Shown here piece by piece: positions 11,427-23,900 of a stretch of 64,000 bases of DNA. The DNA is taken from the NCBI GenBank assembly GCA_012932295.1, contig JAAONU010000019.1, positions 20,407,908 through 20,471,907 on the forward strand. The letters are read 5' to 3'. The position numbers and the translations under genes are program-made. Within the stretch, counting starts at the first letter, position 1. Each line of letters starts with the position of its first letter. The stretch comes from Cyclina sinensis. Taxonomy: Eukaryota > Mollusca > Bivalvia > Venerida > Veneridae. The notes beneath the pieces are model-generated. The model worked only from the letters and a program-made list of their open reading frames with translations. It was not told the origin of the DNA and did no database searches.

Positions 11427-11870
11427 CAGCCTTCATGACAATTTGTTGTCAAAAACCTTTTAGACTGCTTAGACTATTTGCCTTCATGACCAGGGGCGGA
11501 ACCAGGATTTCATTTTGTGGGGGGGGGGGGGGGGGGGGGGCGCAAAATGTTTGGACCAATTTGTGTCCGTTTTCTACCTCATTTCAACGGTTGTTGTAAT
11601 GCTGGAGTATACTGATTTGGCAATATTACATGGGCCCCTGATTATTCAATTCAGTGTTGAACAATTGAACAATAAAGTATACATTTTTAAAGACAAATTC
11701 AAAATAGACCTACAATAACACCTATGCCGTAATGGGCCGGGATTTTTTCTGGCGGGGGAGGGGGTGGGGGGCACATTGGGTGCGCCTCCCCCCCCCTCCG
11801 CCCCTGGATCCGCTAGTGATGACAATTTGTTGTCAAAAGCTTTTTTAGACTGCTTATGCTATTTCTTACC
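11427..11870. repeat. local ~55 bp tandem duplication split by a MITE
   Basis: The sequence CTTCATGACAATTTGTTGTC plus about 35 more bases occurs at 11431-11480. It recurs at 11482-11490 and continues at 11819-11866, interrupted only by the inserted element. The first copy is a natural empty-site control for the insertion. Confidence 0.8.
11491..11818. mobile_element. MITE with G-rich ends and a 5 bp target duplication
   Basis: The ends are CAGGGGCGGAACCAGG and, on the other strand, CACTAGCGGATCCAGG (12 of 16 match). Both flanks read ATGAC (11486-11490 and 11819-11823). The intact neighbour copy reads CTTCATGACAATTT, which confirms that one ATGAC was duplicated. Inside are a run of 22 G at 11519-11540 and C/G-rich tracts near the right end. 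There is no transposase, so it is non-autonomous. The termini resemble hAT-type MITEs, but the 5 bp duplication is not the usual 8 bp. Confidence 0.75.
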
Positions 11871-14640
11871 TCTGTTTGTGAAAGATTATTTGTTGAAATA
11901 TGTATGAATTGATGAATTTGTTAGGCTGGTCAGTTCATAAGGTATTAGACATGACAAACGCAACAATCTTCATTTAGTAATTTACCGTGTTTTAGTACTT
12001 CCAAAAGACCTATCATCAAAATGAAAGTTGTAAATAAGCATGTGAATTCTGGGTAATTGTATATCTGATTCTTTCATTTTCCTTTAACATGACATGTTTA
12101 AGCAATGCAGATATCAGATATAATATTTTTTAAAAAAATCTGATATTTATTTTTGCTGTGCAAAACATAGTGGGTGGGGTAAATTGCTCCCCATTTTCAA
12201 CATATCTGGTTAACTGAGATATATGATATTCATCTAAAGTAGTTTTTTATACATAAATTTGTTGTTTATGTATCAATGGTACCTATTTTACATAATCTGA
12301 TGCATCAAATATAATAAATTAATCCAAAGTTATACATAGTTTACGATTTTTTGTCTGTTACAGCCTGAGAGGTCATAGGAATTTTTATTTGATAGCTCTT
12401 AAAGATGAACGGTGACATATACTTTTTATTACATTTTTAGAATAACCATACAAATATCTACAAAATGTCAGTTTATTATGAATTTGTTGTTATTATGCCA
12501 CTACTATTTTTTTGGTGAAATTTGTTGAAAAATGTGATTTTTTCTTAATTCTGGACTTAATTGGATAGTAAATTGAAATTTGACATTAAGTGCCAATGTT
12601 TATTTTTTATTATTTTTAAAACTATTTTTGTTAATAGGGTCTATACTGATAATTTCTCTTAAAATTTTATAAATTGAATACTCTCTGTTATTAAAATATT
12701 TGAATTTTTGTCAGTTAATTAAAAAAATTCAGCCAGTTTCAGAGTCAAAAAGCCTATTTTGACTGCATAGCTGCCAGTTAAATTTGTGAAAAAGTTCATT
12801 CGGCAACCTATAAATTTTTTTTTGCAGAAATCAACTTCCAATAAGTTAATCTTGATAAAAATCACAGGCAGAAAAATTGGTGTTACTTCGAATTTCACCA
12901 GTGGACCCCCTTAATGTTTACATGTTTCGGATAAAACATAAAGCAATCTTGATTTAAGGGAGGTAACTGTCATTGTCGTACAAAAAATAGCAGACGTTTC
13001 TGTCCAATATTTTGCAAAATAAAAGCGATAACGCAGAAAAACTTTTTGAATAAAAATTTCTTTTATCCTTTCTAATCAAAATTAATACGTTAAGAGTAAG
13101 TTTCAATTTTACAACATCTATGCGCAAAACCTGCGCAGAAGACTCAGTGGATCACCTTAAGCTTTGTATTTACTCGTTCTCTGAAAATGTAATCCACCGA
13201 TAATTTCGCTGTTATCGCGATCGATTTATATAATGATTTTTCATTGTTTTCCGATAAACCGCATATCATAAAACAGACTTTAGAAACAATAATATATAAA
13301 GTGAGAAAACCGTATCAAGTGTACAGTGTTCCATATCACATCAAATTCATGTGTCTATTTCCATTGTTAAAGAGATAACGTCATCAAAATACAAATTTTA
13401 TTGATGAATAATAAGTGTATTGATTGATATTTCAAAAAGACAAGGATTAATTGAATTTCGAGTTTCGTTCCCGACTTGCATTTTAACTGAAATCAGAAGT
13501 GAAAGGTAACCTGTGCCATTGCTAGAGTCCATTCATTCATTCACTTCTGCTTTTGTCTTTTACTTCATATTAAATTTCGTGATATGTAATCCGTTTGTCG
13601 GCAAGCAGCGAACAATTACTGTATAGTGCTTGTTTTTATCTTGCGTACTTATAGAAGAAAACATTAAAACCACTGGTTTAATCAAGTAACTCCGATGGTT
13701 ATTCGCCCAAATCTAAAACAATATTGCTAAAATATAAGTATTTACATCTTTTAAATTTTCGAATTACTAACTAAACCTTCTAGAAGATAGATATGAACTC
13801 GAGCGGATGGCCAGTTGAGTAATTTGATCAATCCAGCGGGACGAATACAGTACTGTTATGCTGAGGTGCTAACTTGATGTACGGTGATGAATAAACCTAA
13901 AGAAATTACCTAAAATGTCATACTTAAGTCCGAATTACAAACCAAAGAATTACTAGCTAAGAAGATTTGAATTTGAATTACCATCAGCCAACTACCATTT
14001 GCAACAAACTTTACATCCATAACCTTTCATGCATTTACCGTTTACATGAAACCTTCAACAAAGTATATTCTACAAAATTGCTGGTAAGTTTCTACTTCGC
14101 TTTACTGTCACAACGATGAAAGCTGGCTGACAGACGTTAGCTGGTAGCGTTAGTTGTAACTGGAAAAGTTGAGAACCAGACGAGCTTTCCTTTGCATATT
14201 TTATATAAATATCAAGTAACATAAACACATACATCTTATTAAAAGCGAAATATACAGAAAAATACATGTATATATGAAAAAGGAAATATGTTAACAGGTA
14301 AAATGGTAACAATAGATAATGGTACTAGTTTTGTGTAAGCTAGTATTCATGCAGGTGTATTTAAGGTTTTGAATTAAAATATGCCAACATGTAAGATCTA
14401 AAAAGCCGTGGAATGTAAATGATATTTTTGTGTTAGCTCCTATCTTCAGTACATCAGAGACACATGTCGTGGTAAATTTCGTATTCTGTTTAAGGCATTA
14501 AATGTGTTCTAGAACTTAGCAACCTGTACTAAGTATATTGCTTTAAAGCATTACAGAAAACAGAATGTGTTTAAAAACGCATTAAAAAACAGGCTCTAAC
14601 TATTTTCAAGTTGATATTAAAGCAGTCTTTCAATTCAATT
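11824..14640. other. intergenic, no gene recognised
   Basis: AT-rich sequence with many poly-T tracts and only short open frames. It contains the 3' flank of the minus-strand PEBP gene, which ends at 14646. No motif or named repeat was seen. Confidence 0.35.
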
Positions 14641-14645
14641 TCTGA

Positions 14646-14928
14646 TTAACGACACGAAAACAAGAACAATATGAAAATAGTAGCAACGGATGGGATAACG
14701 GTCGTGGCGGTGCTTGTTCTTCTAGTAGTAGTACGAACGGTCGAACTTGTTTCCTCGGTACACGGGTTGCTGTACCCAGGCTGGCCGAGACACACTTCCG
14801 CTTCAACGCTACCGGGTCGGTCTAGTTGTCTCTTCAGCACATAAGGGTCCCTCTTGGCTGTTAGCCATGTTGCGCCGACTATGGTTAACTTGTTCTCTGT
14901 GACAGCTTGGTTTACATTGTACAAGCAT
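14646..14928 (-). CDS. PEBP gene exon 10: end of domain 2 and GPI signal
   Basis: The acceptor CTCACAG lies just before 14928; entry is in phase 2 and the stop is at 14648-14646. It encodes the TIVGATWLTAKRDPYVLKRQ block typical of the last PEBP strand and helix. A cysteine-bearing linker, a Thr/Ser/Arg-rich stalk and a short hydrophobic terminus follow. Confidence 0.75.
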
Positions 14929-17900
14929 CTGTGAGACAGATTTTATGGAAGTTTTGAAAAAAAAAATTTCAGAGCAAAGTTTAAGACCATCTATGTATTC
15001 TTTCCTGTTAGTACGACTAAAAAGAGCATCATTAAAACATCTTTAAGAAATGCAAATGATTATGACCCTGATTGTTAAGTTGATGACATTTTTAACTTTC
15101 TAACAGGTCAAATTAAAACATTGTGATGTTTATTTGATATGTACTGGTAAGTTTCTTTAAAAAATAAATTCCTCAGAATTTGTTTTTAAGATAAGTTATG
15201 TCTTGGTCAAAAATATTTATTTGAAATAAAGGTCTTTTTTATACCCCTAGATATATAGTAAGGAAGAGTGACCTTGAAAAAAATGGCGCAAAACAAATGT
15301 AGCTGCCCCTTCTCTTTCCTATTTGAATGTTTAAAGAAACTATTTGATACAATAATATACAAAAACAACAGAGACTGGCATTAATTCTTAATCATTAAAT
15401 TAAAGATGAAAAACTGCTCCTAGATTCCAAGAAGGTTTTTACAAAAATGTTAACTAAATATGACAAAACACTCAGAAATTGAAAATGAACCTTAATTAAA
15501 TGACCTCAGAGATACTTACCTTCCTGCTAATCCACCGGTACAGTTTCCAGCATATTTATACCTCATTTCTGTGGCGTTTATTGCTGCCTCTTGTTTATAT
15601 AACAGCGTGTAGTAATAATGTGGGTTGTCATCTGGTGGAGTTGGCCCGCTCCATGGCAACCCCGCATCACCTGTGTATATAAAGAACATTGTTGTTAATA
15701 TTAAGGAAGTACCCACAGCCCCCACTCCCACCGGTCTCGAGCAGAAGCATAAGGATCGGGCATAAGACTTCTTATCCTGAAGTCATGTGGTCTAATCTTC
15801 TCTGGATCTAATGGAAATTTTGCAATTTGCCCTCTTGGTCCGCAGGTAATCAGATAACCGACGGCGTAAGAAGAAAGATTCAGAATTACATTAAATTAAG
15901 AAACAGATAAGCTCTTTCGCCTTCACTTTTAATATAATTCCAGAAGGATTTTGTACCGCACGATAATAATACAAAAGTAATTCTTGTTTCAAAATAAAAC
16001 TGGAAGAATTTATTCGACGAATTATTTTAAAATTATGCCTTCGGTAATCGAAAAACGCGACTGATGTGTATTATAATTAAGTAAACAATGGATAAACTAC
16101 AGTACCATTCTGTTTTAGTGCTTATGAAGTATTGCCAAAAAGGTCGGCCCAGTATTAGTAAAAGTTTTACTAACATTCCGTACATTGGCTCTATGCTTGA
16201 GCTTCATTCATATCTGGCTTTTTAATAACAATCTATTCCTGTTGCCGTTTATATAACTGCTATAGCCTGATTAATTATCTCAACTTAACTTAGACGCCCT
16301 ACCAAATATCCTACACACATTAAGCCGATAAAGGAAATACTTATCTTTTTTCAATCTGTTATAAAGCTATATTTTGACGGAAACCCTACTTTAAAATGGA
16401 CAGATTATTGAAATAAAACTGTTTTTAATTATGAAATTACCTTAATTGTAACTTATAACCAAAAACAGTCTCAATATGTACCAGTTGTACACTCCGTTCA
16501 TGATATTGTTACAAGACCATGTAATATTGGTCGCTCCTCTGTTCCTGCGGTTGCTCTCGGTACATCCGGGTCTATTTGGATCATGGTATACATGTCACCT
16601 GAAACAACAAAAGGTGACGTAACTGGACTAAATTCTAATGATATGTTTCTATAACAAACTGATTCTTGGCCAATCTTGTGAACACTTAACTGAAACGGTT
16701 TGAAAATTGCACTAAAAGCCCATATAACCTCTGTTTACCTTCAACCCAATAATATATGGAGCATGTTGTAAATCAAGGTGTAGTAATCTCAACTTCGGGC
16801 TTAACAGATTTACTGCAAGTTTGTGGCATCATTTTCAATACACCAAGGAAACAACTGAGTACAGAAATATTAGAAACAAGCTGATACAAATTTCAAAACA
16901 TTGTTTCCCCATCTTTTCAATCTATGTGACGTCACTACTATTTAGGATTATATGAAATACTTTTCTTAGCAAAAAAAAAAACCAAACAAATTAAAAACAA
17001 CCATTATAAAGCAATACCTGTAAAATTGTTACGTTGTGCGTAATATCCTCGTTTTGTAAACGTAATTTTGTACGGAGCCTCTGTGCGTACGTCCCACGTG
17101 CTGTAGAGTTCATTTCCTAATGGATTAATCGTGAAGTTGCGAGCCCTGAAATAAAAAGTTTCAGTCAGTACAAAAATGAACTGTCTCTAAGAGCTACAGT
17201 GTGGTTTTTGTTGTTTGCTTTTTTGTACAAAACATCTGTGACTGAGGTTTTAGTGCAAAAGAGAAATTAATTCTTCTTAAGAACTAATTGTCTGACGCTT
17301 CACACCGGCGTAGCTCCTGACTCTGACAGACACCACGGTATGGCCGGTCTTAGACCACTTCTAAAAATGAAACTAGTGAAACATTTGAATCCGTAGTTAA
17401 ATCTGAATGGTTTTGTTTGAAAGACATAACTAAAGCTCAAGATATTATGCCAAAACGCACGATTCTATGTGTTGAATATATTTTTATTTCAAGAAAGATG
17501 ATGAATAGACAAAATGCTACCAAGACGGATTATGTTTTCATTTAAGCCTAGCTACACCCATTGTTTAATTATGAACTGTAATCAGGTAGTGAAAGGCGAT
17601 CAGATATTTGAAGGAGCTATGACGCACAGGCTTCGGTAATGTGTGTGGCGTACTGTTGTGTATAGAAGGTGTGTCAAAAGTACCTGTACGTATGAACCAC
17701 GCAGCAGACGTTCATAGCATGATCTTCTTGTAACATAAACTCGATGTCGATCCACACATTTAGGTCAGTGGTGTTTGCAATAAAAGGTCTGTTCTTTTGA
17801 AGCAGAGCTGTATGAAAGAAAGAAATAATTTGTTCATGAATATTTATGATTATAAGGAGAACAAAAATGCTCTTCTATCCTTTTAAGACCTAAAATTTAT

Positions 17901-20900
17901 CATTTGACATCTATAGTTACCGAGTACCCAAGCGATAAATCCTGGGAGTTCGTTGACACTTCTGCTGTAAATCGTACTTGATTCAGTTTAAGTGACTGTT
18001 ATATTGACTACTCTCATGTACATTATCTGTTTGATAATTTAAGACTGTTGTCTTTTCGTATTGAAATATTCAACTCACATTTAAAAGGCCAATGAAAATG
18101 TGCTGAAAAATCGACATCTAAATGATATTTAAATCAAGGAGGCAGACAAGAACTAAAATATACTGTAGTCAGGATTTGATCCGAATGATCAGTCAAGGAC
18201 ACTGCAACTCAAGATATTTTTTTTTCATCTCTACATCTCTGAATGATTCCTTTATGTTTCTCATAAACCAAAGACTTACACCTTCCTTTTTAGATTCAAA
18301 CTAGCATCCGCTCAATTAATATATTTAGTGTTTGGTTAAGAGAGAAAAAAAACTAGCTGAATCAAATAAAATAGTTCAATATTTTGGTGTAAAGTACACT
18401 CGAAATTATTACATTTAAGATAAATGCGAATACTTACTTGTATATACTTTTATATCCTTTCTGACGTATGAAGGTCACGTGCTCTTACCTTTTGTGACGT
18501 ATAATGAACACATGCCGGCATATGGTCCTCCTTTATCCATCATTACTTGGGCAGACCACTCATCTCCCATGACCGTGATCCAGTTAACGGCTACAAGATC
18601 TGGAAATAAGATCAGTTAAGATATTTGACAACAACAGTAGAACAAGCAATTGACAGAAAAATGTGAATCGACTTTTCAGTCGCACATACAGTAAAAAATA
18701 ACTTTTTTGGCATCAATGCAATAAAGTCACGTTTACGACACGAGCAAGTCATAGCACCTTACATAATTATGTGGGGATTTAGAGAAAGAGAGTATTAATT
18801 TTGAGTAAGTTAAGAAATTATCATTCTATTTTGATTCAGCATATTTTTCGTTTCTTCTTTGAGGTACATACTATTACATCGGTGACGTCACTGTAAACTG
18901 ATAATAATATTTTATGTCGAAATGAAAAGAAATAAGAATCAAGATGTCATTCTGATTTTCATTGGTCATCTCGACATCTCTAGACAATCTTACAGACACG
19001 CTTATAATATCCTTGTGTCCACTTTGTTGTGCACATATTTGGCCATCTTATATGACAACACTTGGTTTCTTGTGTCACTTGTGTGCCCTATGTGACAATC
19101 TATATTAAACAACTTGGTATTTCTGTGTCACTAGTGTGCCCGTAATTTGACATATTATTAAACAAACAACTTGTATGTCTTTTGGTCACTTGTTGTGCCG
19201 TATTGAACATCTATATTAAACACTTGCATTTCTTGTGTCACTTGTTTGGCACTATTTTGACAATCTATACGACATCACTTGTATTTCTTGTATCACTTGA
19301 TGTGCACATATTTGACAATCTTATATGAAATCATAAGTATTTTTAATCAATTGTATTCAATGTTCAACACCTTAACCAGTTCGATCGGCCGTTTGATTTA
19401 TTTTAATCGATATTATTGTTGCAAAATGATTATAAGTAAAGCTTCCTTTTATTCAAATTGACTTTTGGATTAAGCCTTTGCATTTTTTATTTACCGTTTT
19501 GCTGATTACTAGAAGAAGGAAATAACAGTGTAATTTTACAGTGAAACTCTGCAGGAGAGATTCGCAACAACAACAACCTTTATTTTAAGGATCTAAAACT
19601 ATATCCAATACTCTTTTTCTTCCGTTTTTCTCCGTCTGAGTTACAATGCACTATTCTGATAATGAACATGCATATATACATATACTCAGGGTATAAAGAA
19701 ACGCAGGGTAAACTTTGAAGATGGTTAAAGGTAAGACGTCGAGTAAAATGTTCAATATTTTAAAGTAAAAATGAAGATTAATCCATACAGAACAAACTGC
19801 AAAGTCAATGATTTGTATCTGGTTAGTGATTTAGGAGTAATTGAAGGAAATTAAAAAAGAATTCGAACTGGACTGGTTGTGGAAACTGGCCAGTCAATAC
19901 CGAGTATGTACAAAGAAACTTAACTTTAATTACCTCTCATGTTTGTTGCGGTAGCAAATTCTTCAACTGTCCATGCTCCACTTATTCCTGACTGGATTTT
20001 TGTTTTCCACTCGTCTGTGAGAGTTATGCGTCTTGTTTGTCTGAACAAGAGGAACACGTAAGGGTTCTTAATATCAGCTGCGAGCAATGGACCTTTATAG
20101 GCCTGCGTGATCTGAAACAATTATAATGTTTGCGAATGGAAGAACGCCTCATTTTAAATTTGCAAAACACACAATGGTAAAATTTACTAAAATTTTAATA
20201 CTTAAAACCATTTATTTCAAACCCCCTCCGCCCCCCCAAAAAAAAAAACACAACGCAACCCCGTAAAAAATGGTTTAAAAACGCTGCCTTGATGGGCATT
20301 TCCGAAGTGTAATATACCCAAACCTAATACGTTTATTCTCAAAATATGAACCTAAGCGACTACAGAATAATGTGATATAGAATACCGCGAACATTATGCA
20401 AGCCGACTATCTCATCTCAGTTCAAGAAATGTTTTCTCCGGAAGATATTTTTCTCTGAATGCTCACCTCAGCTGAAGAGATTTTTCCCTACATTCTTTCT
20501 ATAGCGAAAGAGATTTTTTTTGCATGCTTACCTCAGCTGAAGATGCTCGCCTCGTCTGAAGAGATTTTTCTCTACATGCTTACCATAGAGGAAGAGATCT
20601 TTTTGCATGCTCACCTCAGCTGAAGAGATGTTTTCTCTGAATGCTTACCACAGCGGAAGAGATTTTTTGCATGCTCACCTCAACTGAAGTAAATATTTTT
20701 TGCATGCTTATCTCAGCTGAAGAGATGTTTTCTCTGAATGCTCACATCAGCTGAAGAGATTTTTCTTTACATGCTTACCACAGCGAAAGAGATTTTTTTG
20801 CATGCTTACCACAGCGGAAGAAATTGTTTTGCATGCTTACCTCAGCTTAAGAAATGTTTTTTACTGATGCTCGCCTCAGTGGAAGAGATTTCTCTGTATG

Positions 20901-23900
20901 TGTTACCTAATCGGAAGAGATTTTTTGGCATGCTACCTCAGGCGGGAAGAGATTTTGTTTTTTTTGCATGCTTACCTCAGCTGAAGAGATGTTTTCTCTG
21001 TATGTTTCTCTTGGCGAAAGAGATTTTTGGCATGCTTACCTCAGCGGAAGTGATTGTTTTGTATGTTTACCACAGCGGAAAGAGATTTTTTTGCATGCTT
21101 ACCTCAGCTAAAGGAATGCTTACCTCAGCTGAAGAGATGATTACTCTGTATGTTTACCTCAGCGGAAGAGATTTTTTTTGCATGCTTACCACAGCCGAAG
21201 GGATTTTTTCCATGCTTACCTCAGCTACAGAAAAGTTTTCTCTGAATGCTTACCTCAGCTGTGTATCTCGGCGGAAGAGATTTTTTTTGCATGCTTACCT
21301 CAGTTAAAGAGATGTTTAATCTGAATGCTTACCTCAAAAGAAGAGATGTTTTCTCTGTATGTTTCTCTCGACGGAACAAATTAATTTTGCATGCTTTCCT
21401 CAGTTGAAGAGATGTTTAATCTGAATGCTTACCTCAAAAGAAGAGATGTTTTCTCTGAATGCTTATCGCAGCGGAGGAGATGTTTTGTCTGAATGTTTAC
21501 CTCAGTGCAAATGATGTTTTTCTCTGAATGCTTACCTCAGCGGAAGTGATGTTATCTCCTAATATGTTTATGTAGACACCACGCGATGTAAGGTAACCCG
21601 CGTCAAAAATGATCAACGTGTAATATTCGCCAGCACTTGAATTCCAGCTGACGTCAACTGGAAAGTTTCTTACGTTCCAGGGAGAGACAACTCTGTCAGA
21701 TGTAGGGTCTACGTCGTAAACCCAGCGCTCGGAGGTTCTGTAAGTGTTGCCGCAGGCTTCATAGTTTTCTATAGAAAAAGAGTTATGTATTTTTAATACA
21801 ATAAGCTTTTTTTCATTGAGCATTTAATGTACATGCATAATTCTGTGACCTATCATGATCGATATGAACTAATTCGATAAACAGGTTTTATTGAAATGAC
21901 TGCTTGCTTTTTAACAGTGACATATCTTTAACAGAAGTCTCGAAAGCTTAAATCGCGTGCTTTTTGACTCGGCAAACAAGTATAATAAATCTGAAATAAC
22001 AGCCTGAAACCACTTCTCTAATAAATCTTGTTTTATCTAGTTACTGCATTCTACTTAATAATATAGTGATAATACTTTTCTCCAAAATTAATTTCAATTC
22101 ATAAGAAGTTGTCCTGAAACATATCCCTCTCCCTGAATGACAACAAACATTTGTCTCCCACCCTCTACTTTACACTACAGCAGCGTACTATTAAGGAAAA
22201 ATTCATATTTTAGATCAAAGATATCAGATATATCATTTGTCAACATATAACTCGTGTCAGCTATCCATAAAAATTGTAGATCTTAACTTCTATTAGTGTA
22301 TGGTAAGTGAACTTCTGTATTTTTAGGCCTCAGATACTAGTAAACCAATTATTTCAAATTGTAAAACGGGTAATATTATCCTTGTTTATTCAAGTATGTC
22401 TTACAAGCTAGAGTCAGTATCTTGTTTTGAAGTTAAAACTTTAAATTGTCCTTAAAACGTAGAAGTTATATAAGGCCATATACTAGTACGTTTAACTTCG
22501 TACGTGAATGAGCATCACAACAGCTTAAGATACATCATAATAAAATTTATTATTTAACATTCTGGCTTAATGTTTCACTGTCAAAATATGTGGATAATGT
22601 GTCTGGTTTTACGTAGCTTACCAGGTACAGTATAAACGGTCAGTTGGTTACGCATAATTATTTGGATGTAACGCATACCTCAGATAAATCGACTGATTTT
22701 AAAGAGGTAACATGGTCGTATAAATGAAAGTCAAGATTTTTTTTCACTTTAACCCTTAGTCTGCTAAATATCGAAAAGTGGACTTGTCCATTTTTCAATC
22801 TTGACATTTCCATTAATTGTTTACAGGGTTGCTTATTGAAAATTGACCGAATGAATGGCGAGTAGTTCAGTCCATGATCACACTGCATGGATGTGCAGGC
22901 TGATCTTGATCTGCACTGGTCGCAAAGGCAAACACTATTGCCGCCAGCAGGGGAAGGGTTGAATTGAACTTTACAATAAATTTACAAAGACAAACATGTA
23001 TGTTTTGAATGAACATTGTAATCTGAAGACAAATTAAGCTTTACGGACTCGTATCTTAACCCCTCCCCCCCACCAAAAAAAAAAGAAGAAAACAAAGAAA
23101 TAAATGCCGATCTCACGGTTTAAAATCAACGAGTACTCACAGTACATATAAGTTTTACGAGTACTTGTTTTCACTTATATTTCCCAGATAAGTTTAAGTT
23201 TATTTAATACCTATAAGTGTATTGTAAAGTTACTGAAAATAACAACTAGCTACTCGAATAGATCAATTTTGAGTGTTTATAAATCGGTTACAATTTAGTT
23301 TATGGTTTACAGATTTTAACCAACTTTTGAAATTGTGAACTTATTTGGAGACAAATTGTACTTACTTCCTCCAGATTCAAAGCGCATTTCCAAAAATCTG
23401 TCTATTCCACTCGTGAGAGTCATGGATGAAAACAGGCGAGTACTTATGCTGGTGGCACCAGGCTTTGGATTTCTACAGAATACACCACTGTCTTCACCAG
23501 AGGGGCATCGTTTGCTGTATTCACTGGAACCGAACCAAAACATATCTGGTTCGAGCATCGCAACTGTTAGAGCTTCAATGCATTTTATATTGTCTAGTGT
23601 ACGGTTTTCTCTGGAGCATGGTGAGCCTTGCGCGCCTGCACCTCAAATGTAAAATTCAAAATAGATTATATTTTTAAAAAGAATCAAAGATTAAACCTTT
23701 TTGAAGTAATGCAGTATATTGTTGTAATATGCTAAACGAGGTCACATAATATGCAGACGTTGCTTTTTACAATACGTAATTGAGGTAGAATAAAAAGATC
23801 ATTTGAGTATGATCTTTAATCTTTATTGTTTTGCCTTTGATGCTGTTGATATTGCTTTCTAAAGAATTCCAGATTCAACCTTTTGAATGGTCTGTTGCGA

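Noticed and set aside
11417..11718. overlapping plus-strand frames with poly-Gly
   Set aside because: The Gly run is the 22 G tract of the MITE, and the frames cross the insertion boundary.
17684..17807. frameshift in PEBP exon 6
   Set aside because: A first reading seemed one base too long; recounting the sequence gave 124 bases, in phase with both neighbours.
20738..21307. 189-codon plus-strand open frame
   Set aside because: It is the antisense reading of the splice-donor minisatellite; its repeats (MLTSAEE..., ACLPQLK) follow the DNA unit and there is no start context or family.
23335..23677. plus-strand frames opposite PEBP exon 2
   Set aside because: Shadow of the exon; the minus-strand reading has splice sites, signal peptide junction and phase agreement.
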